Shown here: positions 51,301 through 61,502 of the stretch, one piece after another
Layout of the letters: every line of letters begins with the position of its first letter
Position numbering within the stretch: the first letter of the stretch is position 1
Assembly (NCBI RefSeq): GCF_964204865.1
Contig: NC_135261.1
Span: 16,306,001 to 16,370,000, forward strand
Source of the DNA: Styela clava
Lineage: Eukaryota; Chordata; Ascidiacea; Stolidobranchia; Styelidae
Direction of reading: 5' to 3'
DNA: 64,000 nucleotides
Translations under genes and position numbers: made by a program
The notes under the pieces: generated by a model
What the model saw: the letters and a program-made list of their open reading frames with translations, nothing else
Database searches by the model: none
What the model was told of the DNA's origin: nothing

Positions 51301-52053
51301 TGAAAGGCGAAAAGCAATGTCCTTCGATTGTTTGTCAACTGACTGCCAACTCTATTTCAAGGCCAAGAACAACGATGTTACCGACGCTAAAATTCCAGTG
51401 CAGGTTTGCATTAGTTTGGCGGTAATACTAAGAATTAAACGAATTTGTAAGTGCACACTCGAGTTTTTTCAAGAAGTTCGTTGGGAAGTGCTGTGGAATT
51501 CATCGCCTCAATGGATTATATAAACATAAGTTGTTAGCATTTCAGCGTTTGTTTGTGATTTTGCTCGGAGACAATTTTTTACCTCTGAGATAATAATCTT
51601 TCCACAAGGTGACTCGAACAAACATTGAACTTGACCAGCATATTTTGCAATTATTATATTGATGTCTATTAGTTGAAGATTTGGCCTCAACACCAATAAT
51701 AATACACACAATAGCAAGCATTTAGCAAAACGAATGATTAAAGACCATGTTCGGTTTCTATCGCCAAAACAAATATTACAGGAGTCCCGCGCCTTCACAC
51801 TCCGATTCGTGTTGTAATCTACCTAAAATATATTCTACCCAAATACCCGTTTTAGGCTTCAGAGATTCCCTCACCAATTATGTCAGCAGCTAGTTCCGGA
51901 CTGAACATGAAGGTTCAAGTTACAGATGATAATGTTTTTTCGGAAATGGAGTATTACCGATTGAAGCTGGAATCTCTCGAAATTAAGGAAAAGCTCATAG
52001 CAATGAAGAGAAATCTTTTCCAAGAAAAAATACAGAAAGCTAGTTACGAATAA
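48374..52053 (+). pseudogene. Effector caspase, copy 2, frameshifted in the small subunit
   Basis: Paralogue of the 39,075-42,626 gene with the same nine exons: 48,374-48,395; 48,537-48,603; 48,864-48,972; 49,620-49,767; 50,113-50,285; 50,685-50,805; 50,927-51,024; 51,240-51,403; 51,856-52,053. The large subunit is intact, with the SKREGT-equivalent Arg, LSHGKEEG and QACRG. Exon 8 is 164 bases against 165 in copy 1: at about 51,344 the run GCCCAAC has become GCCAAC. This shifts the frame just before the LYF strand of the small subunit and leads to unrelated residues and a stop, either in exon 8 read-through or early in exon 9. The last exon still has an intact frame whose differences from copy 1 are silent or conservative, so the damage looks recent. 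It could be a pseudogene, an allele, or an assembly error. Confidence 0.7.
49183..49398. mobile_element. Palindromic MITE, family R, in caspase 2 intron 3
   Basis: Starts GGGCGCTCCAGAAGTGTGAG and ends CACTACGAGAGTACC. Same position as the copy in caspase 1, so it was present before duplication. Confidence 0.8.
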
Positions 52054-52865
52054 ACTGGTCTGAACTGAAAAGAACTTCATATGCTTCCATGCTACATCAA
52101 ACTTGATTATATGCAGTTGTGCTGTCTTAAAAACTCGTCATTCTCTTTAATCCGGGATGTCAAAATCGCGGCCCCATGGAACTTTCACTGCGGCCCTCGA
52201 CAACTTAACAACTATTGTTATCTTTTGTAAGGTTTTTTATTGAAACGTAATACATTTTTCAAAGTGAAATTGATTATTCACACAAAAACAAACTATTTAC
52301 AGAAAGTAGTTTTGAAAAAATTACAAATTTTTTTGTTCCTATTTTGACCCAATTGTGGATACACCTCAAGCTAGCAAAATAAAACTTGAAAACAACACCT
52401 CAGTGATTGAGAAGAAGCGCAAAGTACATGAAGAAGGTCGCATTTCTTACAATTCTAAAGCACACTGCTTAATTTGTCACATTTCCATCAATGCAATGAA
52501 AGAATACAATACATTATCAGAACATTCATACATCAAGTAGACATTATCAGAATATTCACAGCAGTCAATGTGACAAATTTAAAGATCAACTTCGAACCAT
52601 GAAACTGTTGCAGTTGAAAGCACAGCTAAATCAGCAGCAAACCTGCTTCAAAAAAATCTGTAAAAGTAACGTTGCCACTGTTACAGCCAACTATAAGCTT
52701 AGTCAGATGATTGCAATCTCTGGAAAGTCTTATACTGATGGAGCTTTCATAAAAAAACTTGAAACATTGAATATTTAACAGAACTTATTATGACTGAAGT
52801 CATTTAACATGTTTATGTACAAAATGTTTGCATATCCATCACAGCATGAAGTCCTCAATCTACAC

Positions 52866-53537
52866 CAGGGGTCTTTAACACGCGGCCCGCGAGGCACTTT
52901 TTTTCGGCACGCGTCGTGGTTAATTCTTTTCACAAAGATCTAAAATAGTACGATGTCAACTGACAGTAAGTTTTATCGTGTCATTTAACATCAAGAGTGC
53001 GGTCCGACAAACTGTAAAACGTATGACAAAAAAAAATCCCCCTCGTTATTCCACTTTACTACGTTCATAATTTATTCCATTGTAATGATTAAATTGTAAA
53101 TTCAATAATTTCTTTTCGCATTTTCATTGTAACGAAATAAAAGAGTTTCGGTCAGATCATTGTGGCCGAAGAAAGGTTTGCAAAGCTTTATACTTATACT
53201 TTTACTTATATTCGGGAGTTTTTTTTCAACTATGAAAGTCAGCACCTCGCACACGACTAACGGAGGAGTATTTGCATGCTGTCTAATTAAGACTAGCAAA
53301 CCAACGCAAAATAGGGCCAAACGTCGAGTCTCTCACCGCTACAAAACGGTGCCAAATGTCCTGCAAGTAAATGTATATGTTTCATGTCTCGTTTGGTGTA
53401 AGATTCAAGTGTAATTTCAACAAATACATTCCGATTTCCTTTGTTATCAATTTTGTACCTAATTTTTTGGTTTGCGGCCTGCGACGTCAATAAAGTTAAA
53501 AAAGTGGCCCATGACATATTTGAGTTGGAGACCCCTG
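52866..53537. mobile_element. hAT-type MITE inside the dead transposase
   Basis: Begins CAGGGGTCTTTAACACGCGG and ends GTTGGAGACCCCTG, with a perfect 8-bp target duplication ATCTACAC (52,858-52,865 and 53,538-53,545). 672 bp, no intact gene. Confidence 0.92.
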
Positions 53538-54880
53538 ATCTACACTGTCTATGTTTGCGCGATACTATAAGTGAGATCTGTCATCATTCAACATTCTTAA
53601 TCTTATATATATAGTAACTAGACCCCACGTTAATGTACTAGCTCGGAGTAGATCTTGCCTGATAAAGGGGGAGACCCAAGGCCGTATTTAAACGATAAGA
53701 GGCCCTTAGTCTATTTCATTATAAGGCCCTTTTCAACAATGATGCCACAACCCTCTGTGAATCAATTACGACTTCATAATAGTCGTAAAAATTTGTTATG
53801 TAAAATACAATTTCATTTTTAATAATTTAACCGTTTTAATACAGAGACTATTACTATGTCATATAATGTGGCCATATAACGAGATTACGAGTTCTGAATT
53901 GACAATTGACTTCTACGCTGTAAGAGGAAATCCAGGTTGATTTTACGTAAATTGTAAATATTACCTAAGTTGTTAAAGAAGAAACAAAGGAAGCAAAAAA
54001 ATAGTCGATGGTTTACGTACCTCATTGTTGTATCACTACCATAAACTCGAAATTAATAAAAGTAGTAGCCTTCCAGCTTAATTCTTAAACCACTGAAAAT
54101 ATCGAAGCAATTAATTGAGTAGTTAATGAGAAAAGCGTCTAATTACAAAACGATCCATAGGTCCATTTCGTGTAAAAAATTACATTCGGCGCGAAACACG
54201 TGATTAACTTATATTTGCTGTGTTTTATGTTATTGTTTCGTTATCATCATTTTCTTCATTATATTTACGTCATTATTGTTCGCTCGCATGTTGGCATTAC
54301 GTTTTATTCTGTGATAAGTAACCGTGGTGTTGAACGCTCTGTCTGTAGCCAAGAGGTCATCACGCGAGACAATTTTAAGAGTCGTGAACAACAGATTTTG
54401 GGTTTGTCTGTCATTGTGACGCAGCTGGATGCACGCTCTGCTGTGAAAATGTCGTTAGCCATACCTCGAGTACTAAATTTTAAAACATGAAAAAAATAAT
54501 TATAATCCATATTTCTAAATCCTGGAATTAACCATGGACATAATAAGTTTGAAATATGGTATATTCAAAGACGATTCTGGGAAGAATGAAGCTCTAATAA
54601 ATGGAGTTTCTCGTGACAAAAAGGAGCAGATATTGTTCTGACGATGATGTGCTGGCTAAGACCTATGTGTAGCTATACGAATGGAGCAGACATAGCCTAC
54701 TTGCAAAATTTAAAAATCACTTTTAAAAAGGACAAATTGATATTAGGAGAATATTTGCTGTTACGACAGACGGTGCCACTGACATGGTTGAAGGAGCCCG
54801 TGGGTTTGTTGCATTTATTCCCAAGGAGATTGGCCATCCAGTCATGATGTTTAGGATATAATTTACATATTTATCCCGGG

Positions 54881-54990
54881 GGATAGGAAAGCCGAATAAG
54901 ACGCCTACTAATCATATGGTGAACCTCTCGTCTGGTTACCAGTTCATATCGGGTATGAGAGTTATTTGTTTCCGATGCATGGACTTGATG
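54881..54990 (-). repeat. Dispersed SINE-like repeat, copy 2 (inverted)
   Basis: Reverse-strand match to the repeat at 15,862-16,030: AATCATATGGTGAACC, GGTTACCAGTTCATATCGGG and GCATGGACTTGATGG. Lies within the dead hAT transposase, so younger than it. Confidence 0.5.
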
Positions 54991-55394
54991 GCGGATGGAG
55001 CAAGCTGACTAGAGGACTTGTTATTGTGAACAAGCAAGTTTGATGAATGGCGTCGGGCTATCGAAATTGTATATTATAAGAATAGTTCAAAGTTGCTGAC
55101 ATCATTGCCGGACACGTTTGGTGATCTTAAAGACGTAGCAAAAGTCTTGCCTTCTGTATTCGGATCAACGAACGGTAGGGTAGGCTACTTGTGCAAACAA
55201 ATTTTTTCGCGCACGAAGTTTGTCTTGAGCCCTAATGAGCATATATTGTGAGCCTTCATCGCAGTCATCTTACTTCTGATAATTTCAAAGCCTGCGTTCA
55301 GCTAAAAGTCACAAATTAGAAGCCAAACATCAAATCTCTGAGTGAGAAAAAGCAAGTGACAGTGGTCCCACTGGTAGAGAATGTTAGCCTACTG

Positions 55395-56197
55395 CAGTGG
55401 TTCTTAACATTTGCGAGCCTGCACCCGTCGAACCCCATCGTACTGAATGGTTGAAACAAGGATCCCAACCCTAACTTAATGAAGCGGAAGCTAATTTCGT
55501 GAAGGTTATAAGAAATGAACATTAAGGTGTAACCTAAGATACCAATATCCCGTGTGGGAATAGCCATTTTTTGTCACAATAGTGTTGGCGGCAGGGAAAG
55601 CAGATGTTTTTGGTATATAAGTTATGCGGGTAATAATGCTAATTTCAAGCAAAGCTCTGCAATTAAGTATTCGTTGTCGCAAATTTATCACCTAAAGAAA
55701 TTCGAACGCGCTCTGATTTTGCTTTCATTTATGCAATCTTCGATGTATCCGTAAAACTGACTATAAATTTTATTAGTACGGTAGATTATGAATAAGGGTC
55801 ACGCAAATATTCAGCTCAAAAGTCCTTGATCCTTGATCGTAACAACCCAAGATTTTTCAATGCCATTAGCAGAAAGCATCTAAAAGCGGTATCATAGATA
55901 AGTATGAACGCCAAAGCGCGCGACATGTGTGGAGATATGAGTTTTCAATGGAACATACTAGAATCTGGGAACACCGACGGGTCCGCTGAAACTTATATCT
56001 GTGGGAAGCTATACATACAGCCAAGCTAATTTATTGGTTGTTGAACGTCTAAGTTTGAATATCTGCGATGAACTGTAGTTATTTTTGCAAAATTAGTAGA
56101 CGAGGTAATGGAAAGTCCCATAATATAAAAATTGTTTCAGAGGACCATCGTCGAACCCCTGGAACAGCTCCACCAAACCCTAGGGGTTCGACCACTG
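55395..56197. mobile_element. hAT-type non-autonomous element
   Basis: Starts CAGTGGTTCTTAACATTTGC, ends GGGGTTCGACCACTG, flanked by a perfect 8-bp target duplication GCCTACTG (55,387-55,394 and 56,198-56,205). 803 bp. Short open stretches inside are not recognised. Confidence 0.9.
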
Positions 56198-57794
56198 GCC
56201 TACTGTGTATTAGGGTTGGGATTTGGGGGGCCAGTTTTTGAAATCTCGATATCGGGATATTCCGGGATTGAGCCGTATAATGCCGGTATTTTTCGGAATT
56301 AAGTAAAATATTTAAACAACATGCATGTCAATAAAATCGCGCATTTATTTCATGTAATATTGACGCAGAAATATTAGAGCATCTAGGGCAGTGGTTCCCA
56401 ATTTTTTTTCTATTGCAACGCACTATTTAGCTCTTTCAATTTCCGCGGCACACCTATCACAAAACACGAACATTTTATACTCATAAATATATAAAGAGAG
56501 CTTTAGTCGAACGCGAACAAATGATTAATAGTTACCGATATTACAAATGTTTTCTTACGTTAAAATAAACGAGAGCATCTTCGGAGCACCTCACATTATT
56601 GTAAAAGTTACGCGGCCGCACGGGTAATACGTGGTCTCCAAACACACCACCGATCACGCGCTTCGGTTTTGCTCGCCCATCCCCGTTCCACGATACGGCC
56701 TTATTATTATCACATGTATTCTCACTTTTTCACAACCTACATTTTTGTTATAATTCAATATTTTTATTGTCGGCACTTGCGGGAGAAATGAAAAGGCAAA
56801 CAAACCAACAATTTTTTATTATCGCTAAAAGCACGCATTTTACCCGATAGACGTAAATTTACACGTTATGAATTTCGTGCATGGTCCGAGCATAATTTGA
56901 TGGCAAAGATCATAGCAGTTACTATGTCGAAATGCAGACAGCAGAAACTACCCGAAAAATATAACCGTTTTTGTGTTCGATATATGAAATAATCGTCAAT
57001 TCCACCACACTTCCGTGAAGTAGTGCAATTTACTAAATATGTGAAGAAGGTTTTGTTAAGTTTTATTGCATCAGTGTTTGGACTACCACGCGTTTCGCCA
57101 GATTACTGGCGTAATTACAGATCGCAAGGGTGGGCAAAATAGTTATTTTCATCGAATCGAATAATTTTAACGAATTGTCCAATATCAGGATGACCTCGGG
57201 ATTTTAATCCGATTTTTATCTTTTGGGTCGGCTTTGATCTTTTTTTGTCACCGTTTGTAAATTAACTGTCCCAATTTTAAGCTAAAAATATTATCATTTC
57301 TGACGCCGGAATGCAGATATTTATGAACGATAGTTGAACTTCTTGATTTTACTTTTCTATTGTGACTGTTTTATTTTCGTATTAAATAGTGAATAAAAAC
57401 CCTGCAAAGTCATTGCCTGAATCCTGAATGCTATTTTGAGTTCAAATTATGATTAAATGAGTCGGCAATAATGACAATTCTACTAGTCAAACTATAATTC
57501 CTTGGTAAATTTGAAAAAAAAAATTTGCACAATAATTTCACTTAGTGTGACTGACTCCAGCTGTATGGGTGGATGGCTATTTTCAAAATAAATATTAAAT
57601 AAAATGGTATAACCCAGTGATTCCCAAAATGGGCAATATCGCCCCCCGCCGGGCGAAAACGATACAGAGGGGGGCGAAAAAGTCGAAGGGGGCGATAGGC
57701 GGCGATTTCGCAAAACCTGTTTTTGTTCGGCGCATCGTGCACTTGATTACTATACTCAGCGTGCTTTCGTAAGTTTGAATCACGTTGGCAAATT

Positions 57795-57905
57795 ACCACA
57801 CGCGAAAGGATTGCTGGACTCATCTCCGCCGTAGGGTACTGTAGTTTGCGTAAATGATCTGGCCCGGTACGCTTCAATGAATGGACCTTTCCCCGACCTC
57901 TGACC
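57795..57905 (+). repeat. Dispersed SINE-like repeat, copy 3
   Basis: Shares GATTGCTGGACTC, CGCCGTAGGGTA and AATGGACCTTTCCCCGAC with the 15,862 copy. Confidence 0.4.
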
Positions 57906-58475
57906 CCGGAAAGTTCTACCATTTTAAAATTTTTGGTGCTTATTTTAAGAGTGGTTTCGCGAGTTGTCGCCTGTAAAAGCTGGTATTTGTTTTCAAACTA
58001 TCATTCTGATTCATAGCATTCATCAACAATCTGTATTTTAAATGTACCGGTAAAGAATTTTAGCTTAGTTTATTACAGCTATTTCTACACTAATTTTTGA
58101 TTACTGCAATTAAACTGAAACTCCTAGGAAGACAAAGTGATCATTGAATTAAATGATTTATATTTAAATTTCTGAAACACATCTGAAAACTAATGAATAT
58201 AATTCAAAAACGCGAAAATGAGGTTATGTTTACGACCACGCCTGAAAGTCTATCTGAGTGAGAACAGTATCTGAGCGCATGCGAAGGGGCATTGATACGT
58301 TTATTTTTGCATCTTGCTGATTGGCCAATGTCACGAAGTAAACAAGTAAGTCTATGCCCGGGAAAACATTCATTATACAGACAGCGGTTTTGGAGATAAA
58401 TTAATTTTATTCATAATCTACGCTCGTGGAGTAAATTACAATTTTTACGTAACAGAATTTATCGTGAGACACATG

Positions 58476-58579
58476 GTACTCCTGAAGTATGCGCACCAAG
58501 ATGTCGCATAACCTGAACCCTAACCTGGTACACAACCCGAGGTCAGGTTGTGCGCCATCTTGGTGCGCATACTTCAGGA
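58476..58579. mobile_element. Palindromic MITE, family Q, intact copy
   Basis: Left arm GTACTCCTGAAGTATGCGCA; right arm TGCGCATACTTCAGGAAG; both next to CCAAGATG(T/G)CGCA and its inverse. Essentially identical in layout to the copy at 33,418, which suggests recent activity of this family. Confidence 0.85.
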
Positions 58580-59204
58580 AGGGCCGACAAAATTATATTG
58601 TATCTTAACAATTTAGTGAACAGATACTCGTTTAACGAGCCTACAATTTAAATATAATTAGACAAATGGCAACACGCAGAACAGTTAATGCTGAGTGCAG
58701 GGTTTCAATATCGCAGTAAATAATTGAATATATTGCAATGCAATAAGGAAATATAATTTATATATTTATTCGAGAGATTCATCACTGCTTAATTTTTGTA
58801 AGAATGTATCTTCTTAAAAAAAATCTTTATCAAAATTTCACAAACCATGCGAAAATATTCACTTCGATGTTTGAAAGCACATATATATTTGTGCAAACAA
58901 TTATTTTCGAAAATGAACATTACAAAGAACAAGCAAAGAACTAGGATTAGTGATGCCCATTTAGAAAACGTTCCAATCTTGGGTTCGTGAAGCAATCGAG
59001 CGTGATGCAGCAACAAGACAGTGTCACGTTAAATGTCATTGTAATAATTTTTTAATAAGACGACTGAGCTGAGTGCATGAATTGTCGTAGTTTTCGCGCG
59101 CTGTTCCGTTTTAAACTTTCAAAAAATATATGGGACACGCAAAAGACTAACAGTAACAACCCTTAATTGTGTCCCGCGAGCGACATAAAATTTGCCGATT
59201 CCTG

Positions 59205-59330
59205 GGCCGTAGCCGATAGTCGGTCACGGTTTTTCCACATCCGAGTCTACGTATCTAAAACAAATGGCTCATTAATTCTATGGACTGATGATGAGACTGG
59301 AGGCCGTGGTAGGATGAAGAATCGAGGATG
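59205..59330 (+). repeat. Dispersed SINE-like repeat, copy 4
   Basis: Weaker match to the 15,862 copy: GTCGGTCACGG, GAGTCTACGTATCTAAAA and TGGCTCATTAATTC. Inside the nested hAT element. Confidence 0.4.
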
Positions 59331-59890
59331 AATTTTACCGAATATCGTTATATATCATGTATTTTGGTGCAGGTCATCAGGCTGTAGGGATGAATGAGAT
59401 GTACGAAAATTATTATTATAAGTTTGGGGAAATTAACTTTGTTTTCATTAATTTATGTGAAATGGCGGTATTTAAGGAGGTAGACTCCTCGATTCTTTCA
59501 TTTCCGACCTCTCGTATGATGAAAAAGGTGTCTGACGAAAATGTCACCGATAATATCAAAAAAAACTCGCTGAAGAACACCAAGCTCATCCATCTCATTA
59601 AAATACACTATAAACTATGATTTGTTTTCTTATTTGGTCTGTAATATATATATTCGTTGTCGGGGGGGCGATGAAGTTGTATAAACTACTGTAGGGGGGC
59701 GATGAAATAAAAAAGTTTGGAAAGTACTGGACTATAACCTACTATTTGTGAGAATATCTATATGTTGATAACAAAGTCTTAAAATCCCGGGATTTTCAGG
59801 AAACAATTGCGGGATCGGAATTGAAAAATTAAATCAAAATCCCGGGATTTTCGAGATCGGGATATCCCGGGGTCTCAACTAACCCTACTG

Positions 59891-60728
59891 TATATCGCCA
59901 CGCTAATACCCGAATTGCGTAAGTCATTTTTGGCGATTCTGAGTTTTTTTTATAAAATAGGTATTTATGTAATGCTGCGCACCTGTCTGTTAACTCAGAT
60001 TTTATTTTAAGAATTCCGAAACCCATAAAAATGGAGAATTAGTATGACATGCACATTTGTGCAATTGTTTCGTCATAATGAATTGTCATTGTTAGCGCAG
60101 GACTATTGTGACGTCACAGAAACAAAAATAACCTCGGCGAAGTATTTTCGAGTTTTCGCATATCGGATTCTAGCTTAGCGCGTATTAATTTGAATTTATA
60201 CTACAGTATAGGAAGGCGTGCTCTTGCGATATTCACTGTCCGAGTCCAATTCATCTTGGTTGGCTTTTATATTTGGTGCATTGCTGTTTTATTCTTTATA
60301 TTTAAACCTTGGCCTATTTCGGTGGGTGTGCAGAGCGTGTTATATTGATGAAATATATATTTTTAAACATAAAAAATAATGTAATTGAAACTGATTAGCT
60401 ATTTTGGGGATTAGACATTGTATATATTGAGAATTACATTCGTTTTTGGAATGTTCAGTTTTCAGGACTGGTGCATATAGTAAAGTTGCAAAATTGCGTA
60501 TGTCCCCAAGTCATAATCACATTTCTGCCTAAGTCACAGTGCGCCATTATGACGTCACTTAACTGCGTCATACAAATTAACTTAAATCCGGCTACGATCA
60601 AAAAATTGAACCATGGCAAATTATTGACTCTCAATGGCTTAACAATATCATTAGAAAGTTTTTTACGTTTTTCTCCAAACTGCTAAAAATGACTTACGCA
60701 ATTCGGTTATTGGCGTGACGATATATAT
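59891..60728. mobile_element. MITE with 40-bp terminal inverted repeats
   Basis: Left end ATATCGCCACGCTAATACCC then GAATTGCGTAAGTCATTTTT; the right end carries the inverse (AAAAATGACTTACGCAATTC then GGTTATTGGCGTGACGATAT). About 0.84 kb. Contains GTGACGTCAC and CATTATGACGTCAC motifs in mirrored positions. Directly abuts the 56,211-59,887 element. No intact gene. Confidence 0.85.
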
Positions 60729-61502
60729 CTTCAATAATTTGTTAAGATAACTAGATAGTGCAAACTTCATTAAGTCTATTTCTATTGTCGTCCGGTCTGA
60801 TTACATCACGCAATTTTTATCGGCACGCAAACGAATATTTTGACATTGTATTTTAAAAATTGGCAATCTGGTAAGAAACGTTGTGACCCCTACGCTGAAC
60901 CATTAGGTGGCGACAATGAGCCGTCATTGACCAAAATAATCCCACAAGCAGACAAGGCCACAATAACCTGGTCTCACTGTTTTCGGGAGGCGCAGTTCTT
61001 ACCACTTCAAGGCAGCTTGTGCCACGGCGGTACCGCGGCGTCTCTTGCCATGGTTTTATTGCGCTATTATCGGTATATTTACAAAGTCATGTACAATCAT
61101 TTAGTTTATCACGCGGAATTATATCTACTTAAACCTAAACCTAACCCCAAATACATCAAAACTGTATTCATAAGAAAAGCGTTCCAACTCACCCAATATT
61201 TATCACCATCACGGGCAGCCCTGCTATTACAGCCGACACGCAGTGGTTACGGCAGCAAAATTGGTGGCATTCAATTTGCTCATTGAGGTGTATGTATTTT
61301 TACACCTTCAGTGAATTTGCTGCTGTAACCACGACAGCTCGCTATTGGTTTGTGGCAGCTAAAAAGTCAGTCGCCGTGGGTTCGGTCATGGTTTGGAAAT
61401 CCCGCCATGGTTTTGCGGCAGCTCTAGACGCCACAAAATACTTGAAACTGCACTTGGTTTTAGGGATACCAGTATCCATTAACTATTAAAATCTTGAATC
61501 TG
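60729..61502. other. Region upstream of SAC3D1-like gene
   Basis: Contains a 148-codon open stretch at 60,840-61,286 and a second at 61,283-61,489, both plus strand and less AT-rich than the surroundings. Neither has a domain I recognise. They may be 5' flanking or a relic. The promoter of the SAC3D1-like gene should lie here. Confidence 0.35.

Larger units (their letters stand above)
42710..52122 (+). repeat. Tandem segmental duplication, copy 2 (carries caspase 2)
   Basis: Direct repeat of 35,205-42,709, longer mainly because of a 2.18 kb transposon at 44,151-46,330. Homology ends shortly after caspase 2 at a shared CTACATCAAACTTGAT motif (52,092 here; 42,681 in copy 1). Confidence 0.9.
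52163..55386 (+). pseudogene. Dead hAT transposase related to ZBED / GTF2IRD2-type elements
   Basis: Three blocks in correct order. 52,355-52,790 encodes a BED-like region (KKRKVHEEGRISY, CLICHISINAMKEYN) then QLRTMKLLQLKAQL and an ISGKSYTDGAFIKK motif, as in hAT proteins of the GTF2IRD2/ZBED group. 54,750-54,850 encodes VTTDGATDMVEGARGFVAF, the catalytic-core TTDGA motif. 55,080-55,370 encodes PSVFGST...YLCKQIFSRTKF and LTSDNFKACVQ, the C-terminal dimerisation region. Multiple stops and frameshifts kill it, and a 672-bp hAT MITE sits in the gap at 52,866-53,537. The left end near 52,163 has a GCGGCCCCATGG-type hAT start; the right end is not clear. Confidence 0.75.
57615..59731. mobile_element. 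Nested hAT element with GCGATA-type ends
   Basis: Starts CAGTGATTCCCAAAATGGGC and runs into GCCCCCCGCC; the right end has GGGGGGCGATGAAATAAA and AAGTTTGGAAAGTACTG. GTATAACC on the left is echoed by CTATAACC just right of the element (7 of 8, offset by two bases). Holds copies of the dispersed repeat and a family Q MITE. An open stretch at 59,357-59,620 is not recognised. Confidence 0.65.
56211..59887. mobile_element. hAT-like element, 3.7 kb, with nested insertions
   Basis: Starts TAGGGTTGGGATTTGGG and ends CTCAACTAACCCTA. Target duplications CTGTGTAT (56,203-56,210) and CTGTATAT (59,888-59,895) match at 7 of 8. Both ends are rich in GGGATATTCCGGGATT / ATCCCGGGATTTTC motifs. Contains a nested hAT element at 57,615-59,731 and further hAT-like fragments (CAGTGGTTCCCAA at 56,389; CAAGGGTGGGCAAA at 57,125). 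No recognisable transposase of its own. Confidence 0.75.

Noticed and set aside
57542-57922. 126-codon open frame on the minus strand
   Set aside because: Crosses the start of the nested hAT element and the dispersed repeat; no domain.
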